Assembly (NCBI GenBank): GCA_947175055.1
Contig: CAMWLJ010000007.1
Span: forward strand, 1-60,210
DNA length: 60,210 nucleotides
DNA from: an uncultured Lachnospiraceae bacterium
GTDB taxonomy: Bacteria; Bacillota; Clostridia; Lachnospirales; Lachnospiraceae
Direction of reading: 5' to 3'
The notes below the pieces were generated by a model. It was not told where the DNA came from. It searched no databases and saw nothing but the letters and a program-made list of their open reading frames with translations. Shown piece after piece: positions 43,237 through 52,143 of this stretch (the first letter of the stretch is position 1; each line of letters begins with the position of its first letter). Made by a program: the position numbers and the translations under genes.

Positions 43237-43307
43237 TTTCTTATTTCCTTTCTCCCGCCATATATTTACATCCATATCTCCCACGATCGGCAGGCCAGTC
43301 ATAAGGA

Positions 43308-44684
43308 TCAAAATACATGATCATGGATGATCCCCATATATTTACATGCTTCATGAAAAACCGCTTTGTACGAACCATAGACTCCAGCTATATGATGAAT
43401 ATACGGTCCATACATTAGTTTGTCTTCCCATTTTCCCCAATCCTGCGTCTGGATCCATACATAATTTCCATCTGTTGCAGGCCCGTTCGTTGTCTCGCAT
43501 TCTTCAGCCAAAAGATAATACTCATCGTGATCTGTATCAAAACGTACCAACGTCAGTTCACCATTCTTAAGTTCATACTGCCCTTTACCGCTGTTCACAC
43601 ACGGCCTGTCTTTCGAGAGTACATAGGGAAACGGACCACAATGCCACAATAGTTCCGCATTATCATTCTGAGGATGTCGCACCGTAATATCCGCCAAGAA
43701 AGAAGGTGTTTCATACAACGCTGCGGCCTGTGCCAAAACCGATGATATCGCACCGTGAATGTCCGTTTCACACGCAACCGGAAGTCCCATCTGGGAAAGA
43801 TATCCGAAAGCAAAACACCCTGGCACTTTAAAATGGCTCCTCAAAAGGCTCCAACATTCGGATGCCACTGCACTGCACCGGTATTTTTCCGCCAGATCCT
43901 GAATCGCGAGCACTATTGCCGCCATGGACAGCTTTTCTATGTCATCCATTCCATTGATTGTCACTTTCTCATCCGACCACTTTTTCAAAAGCGCTTTGGC
44001 CATATCCTTCTCTTCTATGTAGTAATTAATCCTTGACACTATCTCCGTGCTTTCCACCGGCACCACATGAATTCCAAACCGCTCCAGAAGTTCCCCTTCG
44101 TTTACTTTGACACTCAGAAATTGCCTTGGACGCGTGCTTAATTGTAGGATACGTAGATTTCGGAATTGTTTGACCACACTGGCAACCTGAACAAACTGCA
44201 TGATACCTCGTTCCAGTTCCTCCGACTCCAGCCAACAGTTTCTTAAGTATGTATAAGGTATCCCGTACCGCATAAGAAGTCTGGTCGTGGCAAACAGGCC
44301 GCACTGGGTATCCGTAAGATTTTGCTCCCTTACCACCGTTGTCTCATCCGGTCTGCCGTCTCTTGGTCCCCAGATCAGAAGCGGAAGCCGAAGCATATTT
44401 GCAATTATTCCTACTGCCTCCTCCTGTCCAAAATTGGCATGCGGTACAAACAATGCATCTATCCTCTGTTCTAGGAAATATTCTGCCGCCTTCTCTGCTT
44501 CCTCTATTTCTGTTACCATTCCATCCTCCAACAGATGTTCTGCCCATATGCACTCTACGAATGGCATTTTTTCAAAAATACTTTTCAAGCGTGCCCGTAT
44601 CCGCACCCCATTCTCAGCCGCCATCTTTCTGGGAGGAAAAGAATCTCTTGCTGTAAGAATCACCCCTAGTCTAATTTTTTTCAT
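43308..44684 (-). CDS. L-fucose/L-arabinose isomerase-like protein
   Basis: The 458-aa protein resembles the FucI/AraA superfamily: an N-terminal Rossmann-like start (KKIRLGVILTARDSFPPRKM), LFVPHANFGQEEAVGIIANML, LLIWGPRDGRPDE, then a middle domain with ASECWSLLRSHFKVPGCFAFGYLSQMGLPVACETDIHGAISSVL (the Glu/Asp-rich metal site region) and a C-terminal DWGKWEDKLMYGPYIHHIAG. It should interconvert an aldose and ketose with a divalent metal. It is too divergent to name the sugar. It is the first enzyme gene after the transporter genes. Confidence 0.78.
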   Translation of the reverse strand: MKKIRLGVILTARDSFPPRKMAAENGVRIRARLKSIFEKMPFVECIWAEHLLEDGMVTEIEEAEKAAEYFLEQRIDALFVPHANFGQEEAVGIIANMLRLPLLIWGPRDGRPDETTVVREQNLTDTQCGLFATTRLLMRYGIPYTYLRNCWLESEELERGIMQFVQVASVVKQFRNLRILQLSTRPRQFLSVKVNEGELLERFGIHVVPVESTEIVSRINYYIEEKDMAKALLKKWSDEKVTINGMDDIEKLSMAAIVLAIQDLAEKYRCSAVASECWSLLRSHFKVPGCFAFGYLSQMGLPVACETDIHGAISSVLAQAAALYETPSFLADITVRHPQNDNAELLWHCGPFPYVLSKDRPCVNSGKGQYELKNGELTLVRFDTDHDEYYLLAEECETTNGPATDGNYVWIQTQDWGKWEDKLMYGPYIHHIAGVYGSYKAVFHEACKYMGIIHDHVF

Positions 44685-44750
44685 TCAATGTCTCCTTTCC
44701 GTCACAACATAGGTTGTCAATCATCCCTGCCCACTACTCTTTGAACTTAA

Positions 44751-45608
44751 TCACCCCTTGATACTGCCAATCGTTAAACCAGACACGAACGATCTCTGGA
44801 AAAAGAAAAAGACGATCATGATCGGAACAATCGCCAGAACCGCTCCCGGCATCAATACATCGTAGGCATTTCCATAGGGAGTCAGCAGGCTTGATAACCC
44901 AATCGGCAGCGTCAGTTTCTCGTTAGACTGCAGCACGATCAAAGGCCAAAGCACATTGTTCCAACTACCCATTGCACAGAAGATACCCATCGCTCCGAAA
45001 GATGCCCGCATCAACGGAACCATAATATTCCAATAAATTCTAAATTCACCACATCCGTCGATCCGTGCAGCATCCGCCAGTTCCTTAGGCAGACCGATCA
45101 CCGACTGCCGGAAGAAGAAAATCATAAACGGCGCCACCATTAAGGGCATGACTACGCCAAATCTCGTATCCAGTAATCGCATTCTGGCAACCAGTTGATA
45201 TAACGGCAAAATCAAAATTTCAAACGGCAGCATCATCAATATAAGATCCATGATCAAAAGCAGTCCTCTGCCTTTAAATTTATACATTCCCAGTCCATAT
45301 CCCACCAGAGAGGAAAAGAACAGGCCGCATACCGTCTGCATTAACATGATGCTAAGGCTGCTGAAATACCATTTCAGATAGACACCGCTCCTATACGCAA
45401 ACGCGATCACATAATTATCCAGTGACATTCTTGAAATATCGATCCGTAAACCCAACCCATATGAAATCAGGTCAGAAGAGGGGCGAAAGGAACCAACCAC
45501 CAGAAAATATAATGGTGCCAGAAAAATACAAGCCATACAGATCATGAAAACTGCAAACATATAATCCGCCGGTTTTCTTTTAATCCTGAGTTTTTCTCTT
45601 CTTCTCAT
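44751..45608 (-). CDS. Carbohydrate ABC transporter permease (MalG type)
   Basis: This is a 285-aa protein with six transmembrane helices and the EAA-like loop ELADAARIDGCGEFRIYWNIMVPLMRASFG that contacts the ATPase. It ends with RSFVSGLTIGSIKG, typical of CUT1 MalG-type permeases. It lies 4 bp after the partner permease gene. No ATPase gene is in the cluster, so a shared MsmX-type ATPase must serve it. Confidence 0.93.
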   Translation of the reverse strand: MRRREKLRIKRKPADYMFAVFMICMACIFLAPLYFLVVGSFRPSSDLISYGLGLRIDISRMSLDNYVIAFAYRSGVYLKWYFSSLSIMLMQTVCGLFFSSLVGYGLGMYKFKGRGLLLIMDLILMMLPFEILILPLYQLVARMRLLDTRFGVVMPLMVAPFMIFFFRQSVIGLPKELADAARIDGCGEFRIYWNIMVPLMRASFGAMGIFCAMGSWNNVLWPLIVLQSNEKLTLPIGLSSLLTPYGNAYDVLMPGAVLAIVPIMIVFFFFQRSFVSGLTIGSIKG

Positions 45609-45612
45609 CCTC

Positions 45613-46503
45613 TCAATCCTCCTCCCTGAACAACCCCAGGCATTTGAGCTGTATCAGATTGATGCTGCAGATAATGATCATCAATATAATACCGATTGCA
45701 GATGCCATTCCGAAATTCACCTTATTAAATCCCATCTGATACAGATAACGAGTCATCGTCAACCCGATATCTCCAGGCGTTGCCGTATTCCACAATGCAT
45801 AACTCTCAGTAAATACGGAAAATCCTCCCAGAATACTCATCGTTAATACGTAGATCAATGTAGGGCGGATGGACGGGATCGTAATATGCCGAAAAACCTG
45901 TATGTTATTTGCCCCATCGATTCTCGCCGCTTCTTTGAGTTCCTCCGGCACTCCCTGCAGCGCAGACAAAAAATAAATCATGGTCACTCCCGTCGAACGC
46001 CAACACGCCACAATGACCATCATAATATTACCGGTCATCTGCCCCTGCGTTAACCATGCAACGGGCTCCTCTATCAATCCCAACCCCATAGCGATCTGAT
46101 TCGCCAAGGAAGTTTCCAAAGAGCCAAACAACAACCGAAAAATAATACCGGCTATGATCGTTGAGGTAAGAACCGGCACAAAAATCGTACATCTCAGCAG
46201 ATTACGCATGGGTATATACCTGTTTAAAATCAATGCAAACATCATTCCCAGCATAAACTGGACCGAAGTGTTTAATACCGTATAAACTAGCGTGTTCCGA
46301 AGCGCCGTAGTAAAATGGTCTGTAAACAGATTCCTGAAATTTCTCATTCCGATAAATACGTTTTCTCCTGTCGGCCTGACATCCTGAAAACTCATCATGA
46401 TCGTCTTACAGAAAGGGTAGAGATAAATTACAAAAAAAGCGATGATAAACGGCAAACAGAAAAGATATGGCGCTATGTCTTTGGATTTCTTTCTGTGCTT
46501 CAT
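45613..46503 (-). CDS. Carbohydrate ABC transporter permease (MalF type)
   Basis: This 296-aa inner-membrane protein has six helices and the loop ELKEAARIDGANNIQVFRHITIPSIRPTLIY, the CUT1 EAA motif. It begins KHRKKSKDIAPYLFCLPFIIAFFVIYLYPF. It forms the channel with the MalG-type partner and takes sugar from the binding protein encoded 65 bp upstream. Confidence 0.93.
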   Translation of the reverse strand: MKHRKKSKDIAPYLFCLPFIIAFFVIYLYPFCKTIMMSFQDVRPTGENVFIGMRNFRNLFTDHFTTALRNTLVYTVLNTSVQFMLGMMFALILNRYIPMRNLLRCTIFVPVLTSTIIAGIIFRLLFGSLETSLANQIAMGLGLIEEPVAWLTQGQMTGNIMMVIVACWRSTGVTMIYFLSALQGVPEELKEAARIDGANNIQVFRHITIPSIRPTLIYVLTMSILGGFSVFTESYALWNTATPGDIGLTMTRYLYQMGFNKVNFGMASAIGIILMIIICSINLIQLKCLGLFREED

Positions 46504-46568
46504 AGATTTCCTCCTATTAAGAAAGGCGGCAGAGAAACATCCGCCTCCCTGCCGCCATGTTTCCGTTC

Positions 46569-47996
46569 CTATTCTTCCTGACTAGCCATCACAGACCTTA
46601 GCTCGTCTGCACATTCTTTCATAACGGTCGCCGGATCTTCCAGCTCTGAGAACAAGCGATAACACATAGTCTGTTTAACAATATCTGTGGCCTGTGCATA
46701 ACCGCTCGTGATATGAAGTCCCGGCATGCTCGCTAATGCTCTGTTTACCACATCATAGAAATCCTCACCGTAATATTCCATAGGAACTGAGTTTTCCGAT
46801 TTACTTAACTCCTCATAGACATCCGGACGTAAAGGATCTGTCATACCCTGAGAGCCATAATAGAGATTGGATTCATACGTCATATAAGTAAATTCGAGAA
46901 ACTCCTTTGCAAGCTCCGTTTTGTCTGATGTCTTCAGCACGCAGTGACAAGTTCCGCCCATACCGGTAGATGTATAACCGTCTTCACTCCACATCGGAAG
47001 TGTGGAAATGCGGAATTTACCTTGAATATCAGATACACTCTGTTTCAGGAAACCGCCCCACCACAAAGGATGATACACTGCCCCACAATTACCGCCACCA
47101 AAATATGCGTAACCTTCTTCAGAACAATTTGCGCCACCCGGAGCTACGATCGCGATCCCTTCTTTCAGAAGATTCTGCATCCAGGTCACTGTCTTAATAT
47201 TGATATCACTGTCCATCACCACATTGCCATCCGCATCAAACCAGTCGCCGCCCGCCTGCGTAATCAGCGTATACAATGCCCATACGTCAGAAACATCCCA
47301 CATGATAAAGGGCTTTCCCGTTTTCTCCTTGAGTATTTTTCCGTAATTCTCTACATCTTCATAGGTCTTGATATCATGGTAATCAATCCCGGCAGATTCC
47401 AAAAGTTCAGGATTGTAATAGGCTACCGCTGCTCCCACCTGACCATCAACCCCATAATAATGTCCTGCAGCAGCATAATTTTCGAATTTGGACATCAGCA
47501 GTTCATCTTTGTACTTCTCTACAAGATCGTCTATAGGCTCTAACATGATCTCATCTTCTGTGCCCTTCAGAAAATTCCCAATCTTGCCAATCTCAATTTC
47601 CGCCATATCCGGCGCGCCTTGTCCGGAATTCAATGCAATCAGAAGTTTGCTATGCATATCTTCAAAAGGATACACCTGCAGGTCTACCACGATCGGACGA
47701 TCTGGGTTCTGTTCATTCCATTGCCCTTCAAAACGGCGTATTGCTTCTTCCACATTGTTAAACGCCCAGTAAGTTAATGTAACCGGCTCATCCCAACTTT
47801 CCTCTTCTGTAACCGCCGCAGATTCTGTATTTTCTGTTACTTCCCCAGAATCCGAAATATCCCCGGCAGAACCCGCATCGCCTACATTGCCCGTATTTTC
47901 CTTTTGACCAGTATTACTGCCGCACCCAACTGCCAGTGTTCCCGCTATCGTAATTGCCAAACCGATCGACAGCATTTTCTTGAATCTTTGTTTCAT
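46569..47996 (-). CDS. Sugar-binding lipoprotein of the ABC importer
   Basis: The 475-aa protein has a lipoprotein signal (KKMLSIGLAITIAGTLAVGC with the lipidated Cys at about residue 25), a flexible Gly/Ser/Glu/Thr linker to about residue 65, and an SBP_bac_1 fold (VTLTYWAFNNVEEAIRRFEGQWNEQNPD, DMAEIEIGKIGNFLKG, GVDGQVGAAVAYYNPELLESAGI). Aromatic residues are abundant, consistent with an oligosaccharide ligand. It is the first gene of the operon, with AAGGAGGG before the ATG and a LacI-type operator in its leader. Confidence 0.93.
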   Translation of the reverse strand: MKQRFKKMLSIGLAITIAGTLAVGCGSNTGQKENTGNVGDAGSAGDISDSGEVTENTESAAVTEEESWDEPVTLTYWAFNNVEEAIRRFEGQWNEQNPDRPIVVDLQVYPFEDMHSKLLIALNSGQGAPDMAEIEIGKIGNFLKGTEDEIMLEPIDDLVEKYKDELLMSKFENYAAAGHYYGVDGQVGAAVAYYNPELLESAGIDYHDIKTYEDVENYGKILKEKTGKPFIMWDVSDVWALYTLITQAGGDWFDADGNVVMDSDINIKTVTWMQNLLKEGIAIVAPGGANCSEEGYAYFGGGNCGAVYHPLWWGGFLKQSVSDIQGKFRISTLPMWSEDGYTSTGMGGTCHCVLKTSDKTELAKEFLEFTYMTYESNLYYGSQGMTDPLRPDVYEELSKSENSVPMEYYGEDFYDVVNRALASMPGLHITSGYAQATDIVKQTMCYRLFSELEDPATVMKECADELRSVMASQEE

Positions 47997-48027
47997 AATT
48001 CGCCCTCCTTATATGGTTTTTGCTTTT

Positions 48028-48041
48028 ATTGAAATGTTTTA
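48028..48041 (-). promoter_or_regulatory. Operator O2 (leader of the sugar operon)
   Basis: Plus strand ATTGAAATGTTTTA, the exact reverse complement of the site at 48116-48129. It lies in the leader, just upstream of the ribosome site. The pattern TTnAAA-nn-TTTnAA is an imperfect palindrome suited to a LacI-family dimer. Confidence 0.55.
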
Positions 48042-48115
48042 TTATTATCACATGTTTTATGTTCAGTTTTTTGCATGATTCAGTTTATATGCTGAAAATT
48101 ATGCGTTTTTATAAT

Positions 48116-48129
48116 TAAAACATTTCAAT
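48116..48129 (-). promoter_or_regulatory. Operator O1 (start of the sugar operon transcript)
   Basis: Plus strand TAAAACATTTCAAT, located 13-26 bases downstream of the -10 box, where a bound repressor would block transcription. A third, less perfect relative (AAAAACATTTTAAA) is at 48340-48353 on the lacI side. Confidence 0.6.
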
Positions 48130-48141
48130 TTCTATATTCTC

Positions 48142-48170
48142 ATGATAGAACTAAAACAAAGCTATGTCAA
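48142..48170 (-). promoter_or_regulatory. Promoter of the sugar operon
   Basis: Minus strand TTGACA (48165-48170), 17-bp spacer, TATCAT (48142-48147). Confidence 0.72.
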
Positions 48171-48483
48171 TTAATTTTTTTCAATAAATATATTATTGTA
48201 CAATATTAATGGTTATATAAGTTATATTTTGTATATTTTGCACATTATATTTGTGATTTAGAATTTACATATTTAAAATATTTAAATTGTATTAGAATCC
48301 TTTACAATATAAATTTTGCCATCTATAGTTTTTACTATGGAAAAACATTTTAAAAGCGCTGGTAACGTTTTGCTTGTTTCTTATTTCTTTATTTGATATG
48401 ATGAAACTAATTAGATAAAATATCTTTAGAATTAAGCTACTTATGATTTTGCACAATAATACAACACAGAAACGGAGAAAAAC
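48171..48483 (+). other. AT-rich divergent intergenic region, sugar operon / lacI
   Basis: This is about 310 bp of strongly AT-rich DNA between the operon promoter and the lacI-type start. It holds the third operator-like site near 48345 and presumably the lacI promoter, but no -35/-10 pair stands out among the many AT-rich hexamers. A minus-strand frame across it (to 48555) runs antisense into the regulator and is not a gene. Confidence 0.5.
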
Positions 48484-49551
48484 ATGGTCACGATTCGAGA
48501 TGTAGCCAATAAAGCAGGTGTTTCCATCGCCACCGTCTCCAATGTTATCAACCACAACTGTAAAGTCTCAGAAGATACCTCACATAAGGTCTGGAATGCT
48601 ATTCATGAACTGAATTATATCCCTGACTATATTTCACGAGGCGCTAAATCTATCATGAGCAAGAGTATTGGCGTATTGATCGAAGATATTCAGCATCCTT
48701 ATACACAACCATCCCTCTTCATACACGGAATCAGCAACTGTTGCGAAGAAAAGAACTATCGTATGCAGTTGATCAATATGAACATCGGTGCATCCAGGAA
48801 TAACGATATCACCAGTGTAGATCTTAGAGTCGAGAAGAAATTGGCAGCAAGTATTCGGTCACTGGAAAAAAACAGTCTGCGAGGTGTTATTTATATTGCC
48901 ATCCATCCACGAAATATGGATTTCATGTTGAAACAGATCAACCTCCCTCTTCCAATCGTCATGGCATACTCTTTTTCCGACGGTGTCCCCTCTTTTATTT
49001 CCGACGATTTTCAGGGTGGACGTATTGCAACCGAATATTTAATTCAAAACGGACACACCAAAATTGGGCTTCTTTCCGGCCCCACCAACTCCTTTCCGGC
49101 TCATAAACGTTTTATGGCTTACCAGGAGGTTTTGATGGAGCACGGCCTCCCATTTAATCCAGCGTACTTTTATGCCGGCAATTGGTTCTATGAAGACGGT
49201 ATAAAAGCCTGCCAGTATTTCTGCTCCTTACCCGATCCTCCCACTGCCATCTTTGCAATGAACGATATTATGGCCTATGGGATTTTAAATTATGCACACG
49301 AGGCAAATATTCGTATTCCAGACGATCTTTCGGTAATCGGTTTTGACAATCTGGAAATGTCTTCTTATACTTACCCTCCTCTGACTACTGTGAAATTGCC
49401 CTTTTATGAGATCGGCTATCAGTCCGCAGCATCTTTAATACAGACGTTAGACAATCACGGTGAGCAACAGGGGACAAAACCCCTTATCCAGCCTATTGCA
49501 TGCAAGATCATTAACCGCCAGACCGTCAAAGACATTTCTGCCCCATCATAA
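48484..49551 (+). CDS. LacI-family transcriptional regulator
   Basis: The 355-aa repressor has an N-terminal HTH (VTIRDVANKAGVSIATVSNVINHNCKVSEDTSHKVWNAIHELNYIPDYISRGAKS) and a periplasmic-binding-protein-like sensor (SIGVLIEDIQHPYTQPSLFIHGI ... ISDDFQGGRIATEYLIQNGHTKIGLLSGP ... AIFAMNDIMAYGILNYAHEANIRIPDDLSVIGFDNLEMSSYTYPPLTTV). It is transcribed divergently from the sugar operon and is its likely repressor, released by a sugar or sugar phosphate. GGAGAAAAAC precedes the ATG. Confidence 0.92.
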   Translation: MVTIRDVANKAGVSIATVSNVINHNCKVSEDTSHKVWNAIHELNYIPDYISRGAKSIMSKSIGVLIEDIQHPYTQPSLFIHGISNCCEEKNYRMQLINMNIGASRNNDITSVDLRVEKKLAASIRSLEKNSLRGVIYIAIHPRNMDFMLKQINLPLPIVMAYSFSDGVPSFISDDFQGGRIATEYLIQNGHTKIGLLSGPTNSFPAHKRFMAYQEVLMEHGLPFNPAYFYAGNWFYEDGIKACQYFCSLPDPPTAIFAMNDIMAYGILNYAHEANIRIPDDLSVIGFDNLEMSSYTYPPLTTVKLPFYEIGYQSAASLIQTLDNHGEQQGTKPLIQPIACKIINRQTVKDISAPS

Positions 49552-49658
49552 TAACGTTTTTTCTTCTTTTGCTATTTTTGTTTATAGAGATTGTTTTATT
49601 CTATGATGTGAAACTATTAAGAAAATTTATATGCATCAGATTCCCGAAGGAGACAGCA

Positions 49659-49730
49659 ATGGCTAATCGTACACTATTTATCCAAGCGGCATATACAGAA
49701 ACACTTCAAACCGGCCCCCCTCCGCCCTGA
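49659..49730 (+). pseudogene. Possible truncated gene start (23 codons)
   Basis: GAAGGAGACAGCA precedes an ATG at 49659 that opens MANRTLFIQAAYTETLQTG and stops after PPPP at 49730. From 49678 on, this DNA is the 3' end of the opposing kinase gene. A good ribosome site with only a stub behind it suggests the start of a gene lost to a rearrangement; it could also be a chance frame. Confidence 0.25.
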
Positions 49731-51051
49731 TCTCCATCGCCCCGTGGTTGCGCTCCGCAATTTCTTTCATGCTCCTTAAACCGAAACCGTGATTCTCCTT
49801 GTCTGCTTTGGTAGTCGGCGGCAGCCTGTCTTTCCCTCTCTCCCACCTTCCCTCTACCCTGTCTTCGACAAAAACATGCGCTCCTCCATTATCATCACAA
49901 ATTCTTGCCGTTCCTGTCTGCGGGCTTTGGCGGTTCTCCACAACTTCCACCGGGTTCGTGACTTCCAGACAAAACAACCCCTTCCTTGCCCGGCTCTTCA
50001 CACGTACATACCTCTGTGCCTCAGGAAGGCGTCTGCAGGCTTCCACTGCGTTATCCAGCGCATTGGAAAAAAGTGCACAGATATCCGTTTTCTCAAAGGG
50101 AAGCTCTTTCGGAATATCAATCCTGGCCTCCAGCCGGATCCCATAGCGACTCATCTGCTCTTCCTTGACCGTGAGCACCGCATTGACGATCGGATCCGCA
50201 CAGTACCGCAGAGAACGGCTAAATGCACTGTCTTCCATCAGGCTTTTGATATAGTCTTCCCGCTGCGCTTCCGGCAGCGTGACCGCCACCGCCAGATGAT
50301 TGGCCAGATCATGTTTCAGCCGCCTTATGGCGAAATGCTGCTCTTCCATGGCCGCATAATAACTCTGGTTCACCTCTGCCAGCATATTCTGCTCTTCCAA
50401 CTGCTGCTGCCGCGCCAGAACGATGACCGCCTGGAACAGACCGATGAAAGACAACAGTGACAACAGGAGCAGCACAAGAATATTATACCCTTTAAAACCA
50501 TCCGGCATCTTCATCCAAATCCTCTCCTCCTCCGTCGTCGTCAGCAGAACCACACTGAGAACAATCCCAAAAGGTGTAGCATTCAGCAGCAAAATCAGTT
50601 TCCACAGACTATCGGAAAGATGATACTCTCTGTCCGGCGCATATTTTCCGATCGCCAGATACAGACACAGGGCAACAGACAGCGACAAAAGCCCTTCGAT
50701 GATCATACATGCTGTCGGATGATTCCACCTGACGTCAGTCGTTAAGACAAAATTATCCCGCAGCACATTAAAAGACAGAATGGTACTGGAATACATCAGC
50801 CCGATGGCCGCTTTCTTCCAGATACTTCCCTCACAGACAGCCCTGATCACAAGCAGAAAGAAAAGAACTGTCGGCAGAATATTTGCCCAGTCCCCCAAAT
50901 AAATAATCATCGCCAACAGCAGCAAGCAGCTTCCCCACAGGACAGCCTGCTTCCACCGCTTTTCCGATACGGCGATCAATTTCTTCATTCCCTGCAGCAG
51001 CAGATAAGCCGCCGCTCCATTTATTATGATAAACAAACAATTTATGATCAT
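49678..51051 (-). CDS. AgrC-like GHKL sensor histidine kinase
   Basis: The 457-aa protein has six or so transmembrane helices in the first 215 residues, then a cytoplasmic part with the phospho-His region HFAIRRLKHDLANHLAVAV, the N box DICALFSNALDNAVEACRRL and a C-terminal HGFGLRSMKEIAERNHGAM G box. This is the HPK10/AgrC type, which often senses peptides at the membrane. An insertion of about 45 residues (near 375-420) separates the ATP-site motifs. It lies 40 bp downstream of its LytTR regulator; no peptide precursor (AgrD) or AgrB gene is visible. Confidence 0.88.
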   Translation of the reverse strand: MIINCLFIIINGAAAYLLLQGMKKLIAVSEKRWKQAVLWGSCLLLLAMIIYLGDWANILPTVLFFLLVIRAVCEGSIWKKAAIGLMYSSTILSFNVLRDNFVLTTDVRWNHPTACMIIEGLLSLSVALCLYLAIGKYAPDREYHLSDSLWKLILLLNATPFGIVLSVVLLTTTEEERIWMKMPDGFKGYNILVLLLLSLLSFIGLFQAVIVLARQQQLEEQNMLAEVNQSYYAAMEEQHFAIRRLKHDLANHLAVAVTLPEAQREDYIKSLMEDSAFSRSLRYCADPIVNAVLTVKEEQMSRYGIRLEARIDIPKELPFEKTDICALFSNALDNAVEACRRLPEAQRYVRVKSRARKGLFCLEVTNPVEVVENRQSPQTGTARICDDNGGAHVFVEDRVEGRWERGKDRLPPTTKADKENHGFGLRSMKEIAERNHGAMEIRAEGGRFEVFLYMPLG

Positions 51052-51091
51052 TTCCCGTTCCTTTTTGTCAATCCCTCTTTATGTGCTGCGA

Positions 51092-51802
51092 TCAGCAGCC
51101 TCCCAGCATGAATCTGGCAATCTTCTTCATAGCCTCTTCTCTGTGGTTTCTGCTGCAGGGCAACTGACGGCCGCCCAACATGACCGCATCGCTGCCCAGA
51201 TGATCCACCCGGTCCGGATTCACCAGATAGCGTTGATGGATCCGCACAAACCGGCCGCCCAGCCGCGCTTCGATCTCGTCGAGCTTCGCATAGAAATAGT
51301 ATTCCCCCTGCTCCGTGACCAGCGTGACTATACGTCTGTCGGAACAGAAACAGAGGATATCCCGCAGCAGAAACCGCCACGTTCCGTCCGCATTCTTGAA
51401 GGAAAAGGTCTTATCCTCCTCCTGTTCCAATCGCATCCGCACCCGGCAAAGCACTTCCACCAGCTTCTGCGCCGTGACCGGTTTGATCATGTAATCCAGC
51501 GCACCCACACTATAGCCTTCAAATACAAACTCGCTGTAGCCCGTCAGAAAGACGATCATGATCTGCTCATCAAATGTCCTGATCTGCTTTGCCGTCTCCA
51601 TGCCGCTTAAACCCTTCATCTCGATATCCAGAAAGAGTAAATCCACCTCCCCCGGATGCTTTCTAAGCCACGATACGGCATTACTGCCGGCGGAAAACTC
51701 ATATACGATCTCTTCCTCTTTCTCCATAAGTGCCTTTTCCAGCTGAAAACGCAGCGCGTCTCTCGCATCCGCCTCATCATCACATATCGCGATCCGTAAC
51801 AT
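51092..51802 (-). CDS. LytTR-family response regulator
   Basis: The 236-aa protein has a receiver (MLRIAICDDEADARDALRFQ, phospho-Asp in VDLLFLDIEMKGLSG, Lys in GALDYMIKPVTAQ) and a LytTR DNA-binding domain (FSFKNADGTWRFLLRDILCFCSDRRIVTLVTEQGEYYFYAKLDEIEARLGGRFVRIHQRYLVNPDRV). LytTR proteins bind pairs of short direct repeats; such a pair lies 190 bp upstream. It starts at ATG 51802 after GGAGGAGAATTGC; the longer frame to 51874 lacks a ribosome site. Confidence 0.9.
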   Translation of the reverse strand: MLRIAICDDEADARDALRFQLEKALMEKEEEIVYEFSAGSNAVSWLRKHPGEVDLLFLDIEMKGLSGMETAKQIRTFDEQIMIVFLTGYSEFVFEGYSVGALDYMIKPVTAQKLVEVLCRVRMRLEQEEDKTFSFKNADGTWRFLLRDILCFCSDRRIVTLVTEQGEYYFYAKLDEIEARLGGRFVRIHQRYLVNPDRVDHLGSDAVMLGGRQLPCSRNHREEAMKKIARFMLGGC

Positions 51803-51990
51803 GCAATTCTCCTCCCTCTTCCATGAAGATCCGGTCAAACATATCGTTCTGTAACAATCCGGGATTTGCGGCATCCAGGCAAGTCCCTGTTCTCGTCACG
51901 CCATATAGCATCACCCGGGGAACAATTTCCTGTGTCTACATCTTACCATAACTAAATCCTCAAAGTACACTCCCACTCTTTTCCTCTCCT

Positions 51991-52023
51991 CCAAACTTTA
52001 CGGAGAATACCGCCAAACTTTAC
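51991..52023 (+). promoter_or_regulatory. LytTR-type direct repeats between regulator and ABC transporter
   Basis: CCAAACTTTAC occurs at 51991-52001 and again at 52013-52023, an exact 11-bp repeat with a 22-bp period. On the other strand each reads GTAAAGTTTGG, which fits the published LytTR half-site pattern [TA][AC][CA]GTTN[AG][TC] in eight of nine positions. Position between the divergent genes suggests control of the ABC transporter, the regulator, or both. Confidence 0.65.
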
Positions 52024-52143
52024 AAAACCCTCTTCCGCTCTCCAAAAATGACGATCAGATCCGCCATAATTGACACCTTACGGACCATACTTCGATTACG
52101 CGTGCTATTCTTTTAGCAGAATCAAAGAAAGTGAGGTAGCACT

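Noticed and set aside
48292-48555. Minus-strand frame overlapping the lacI start
   Set aside because: It lies in the AT-rich promoter region antisense to the HTH-coding part and has no start signal.
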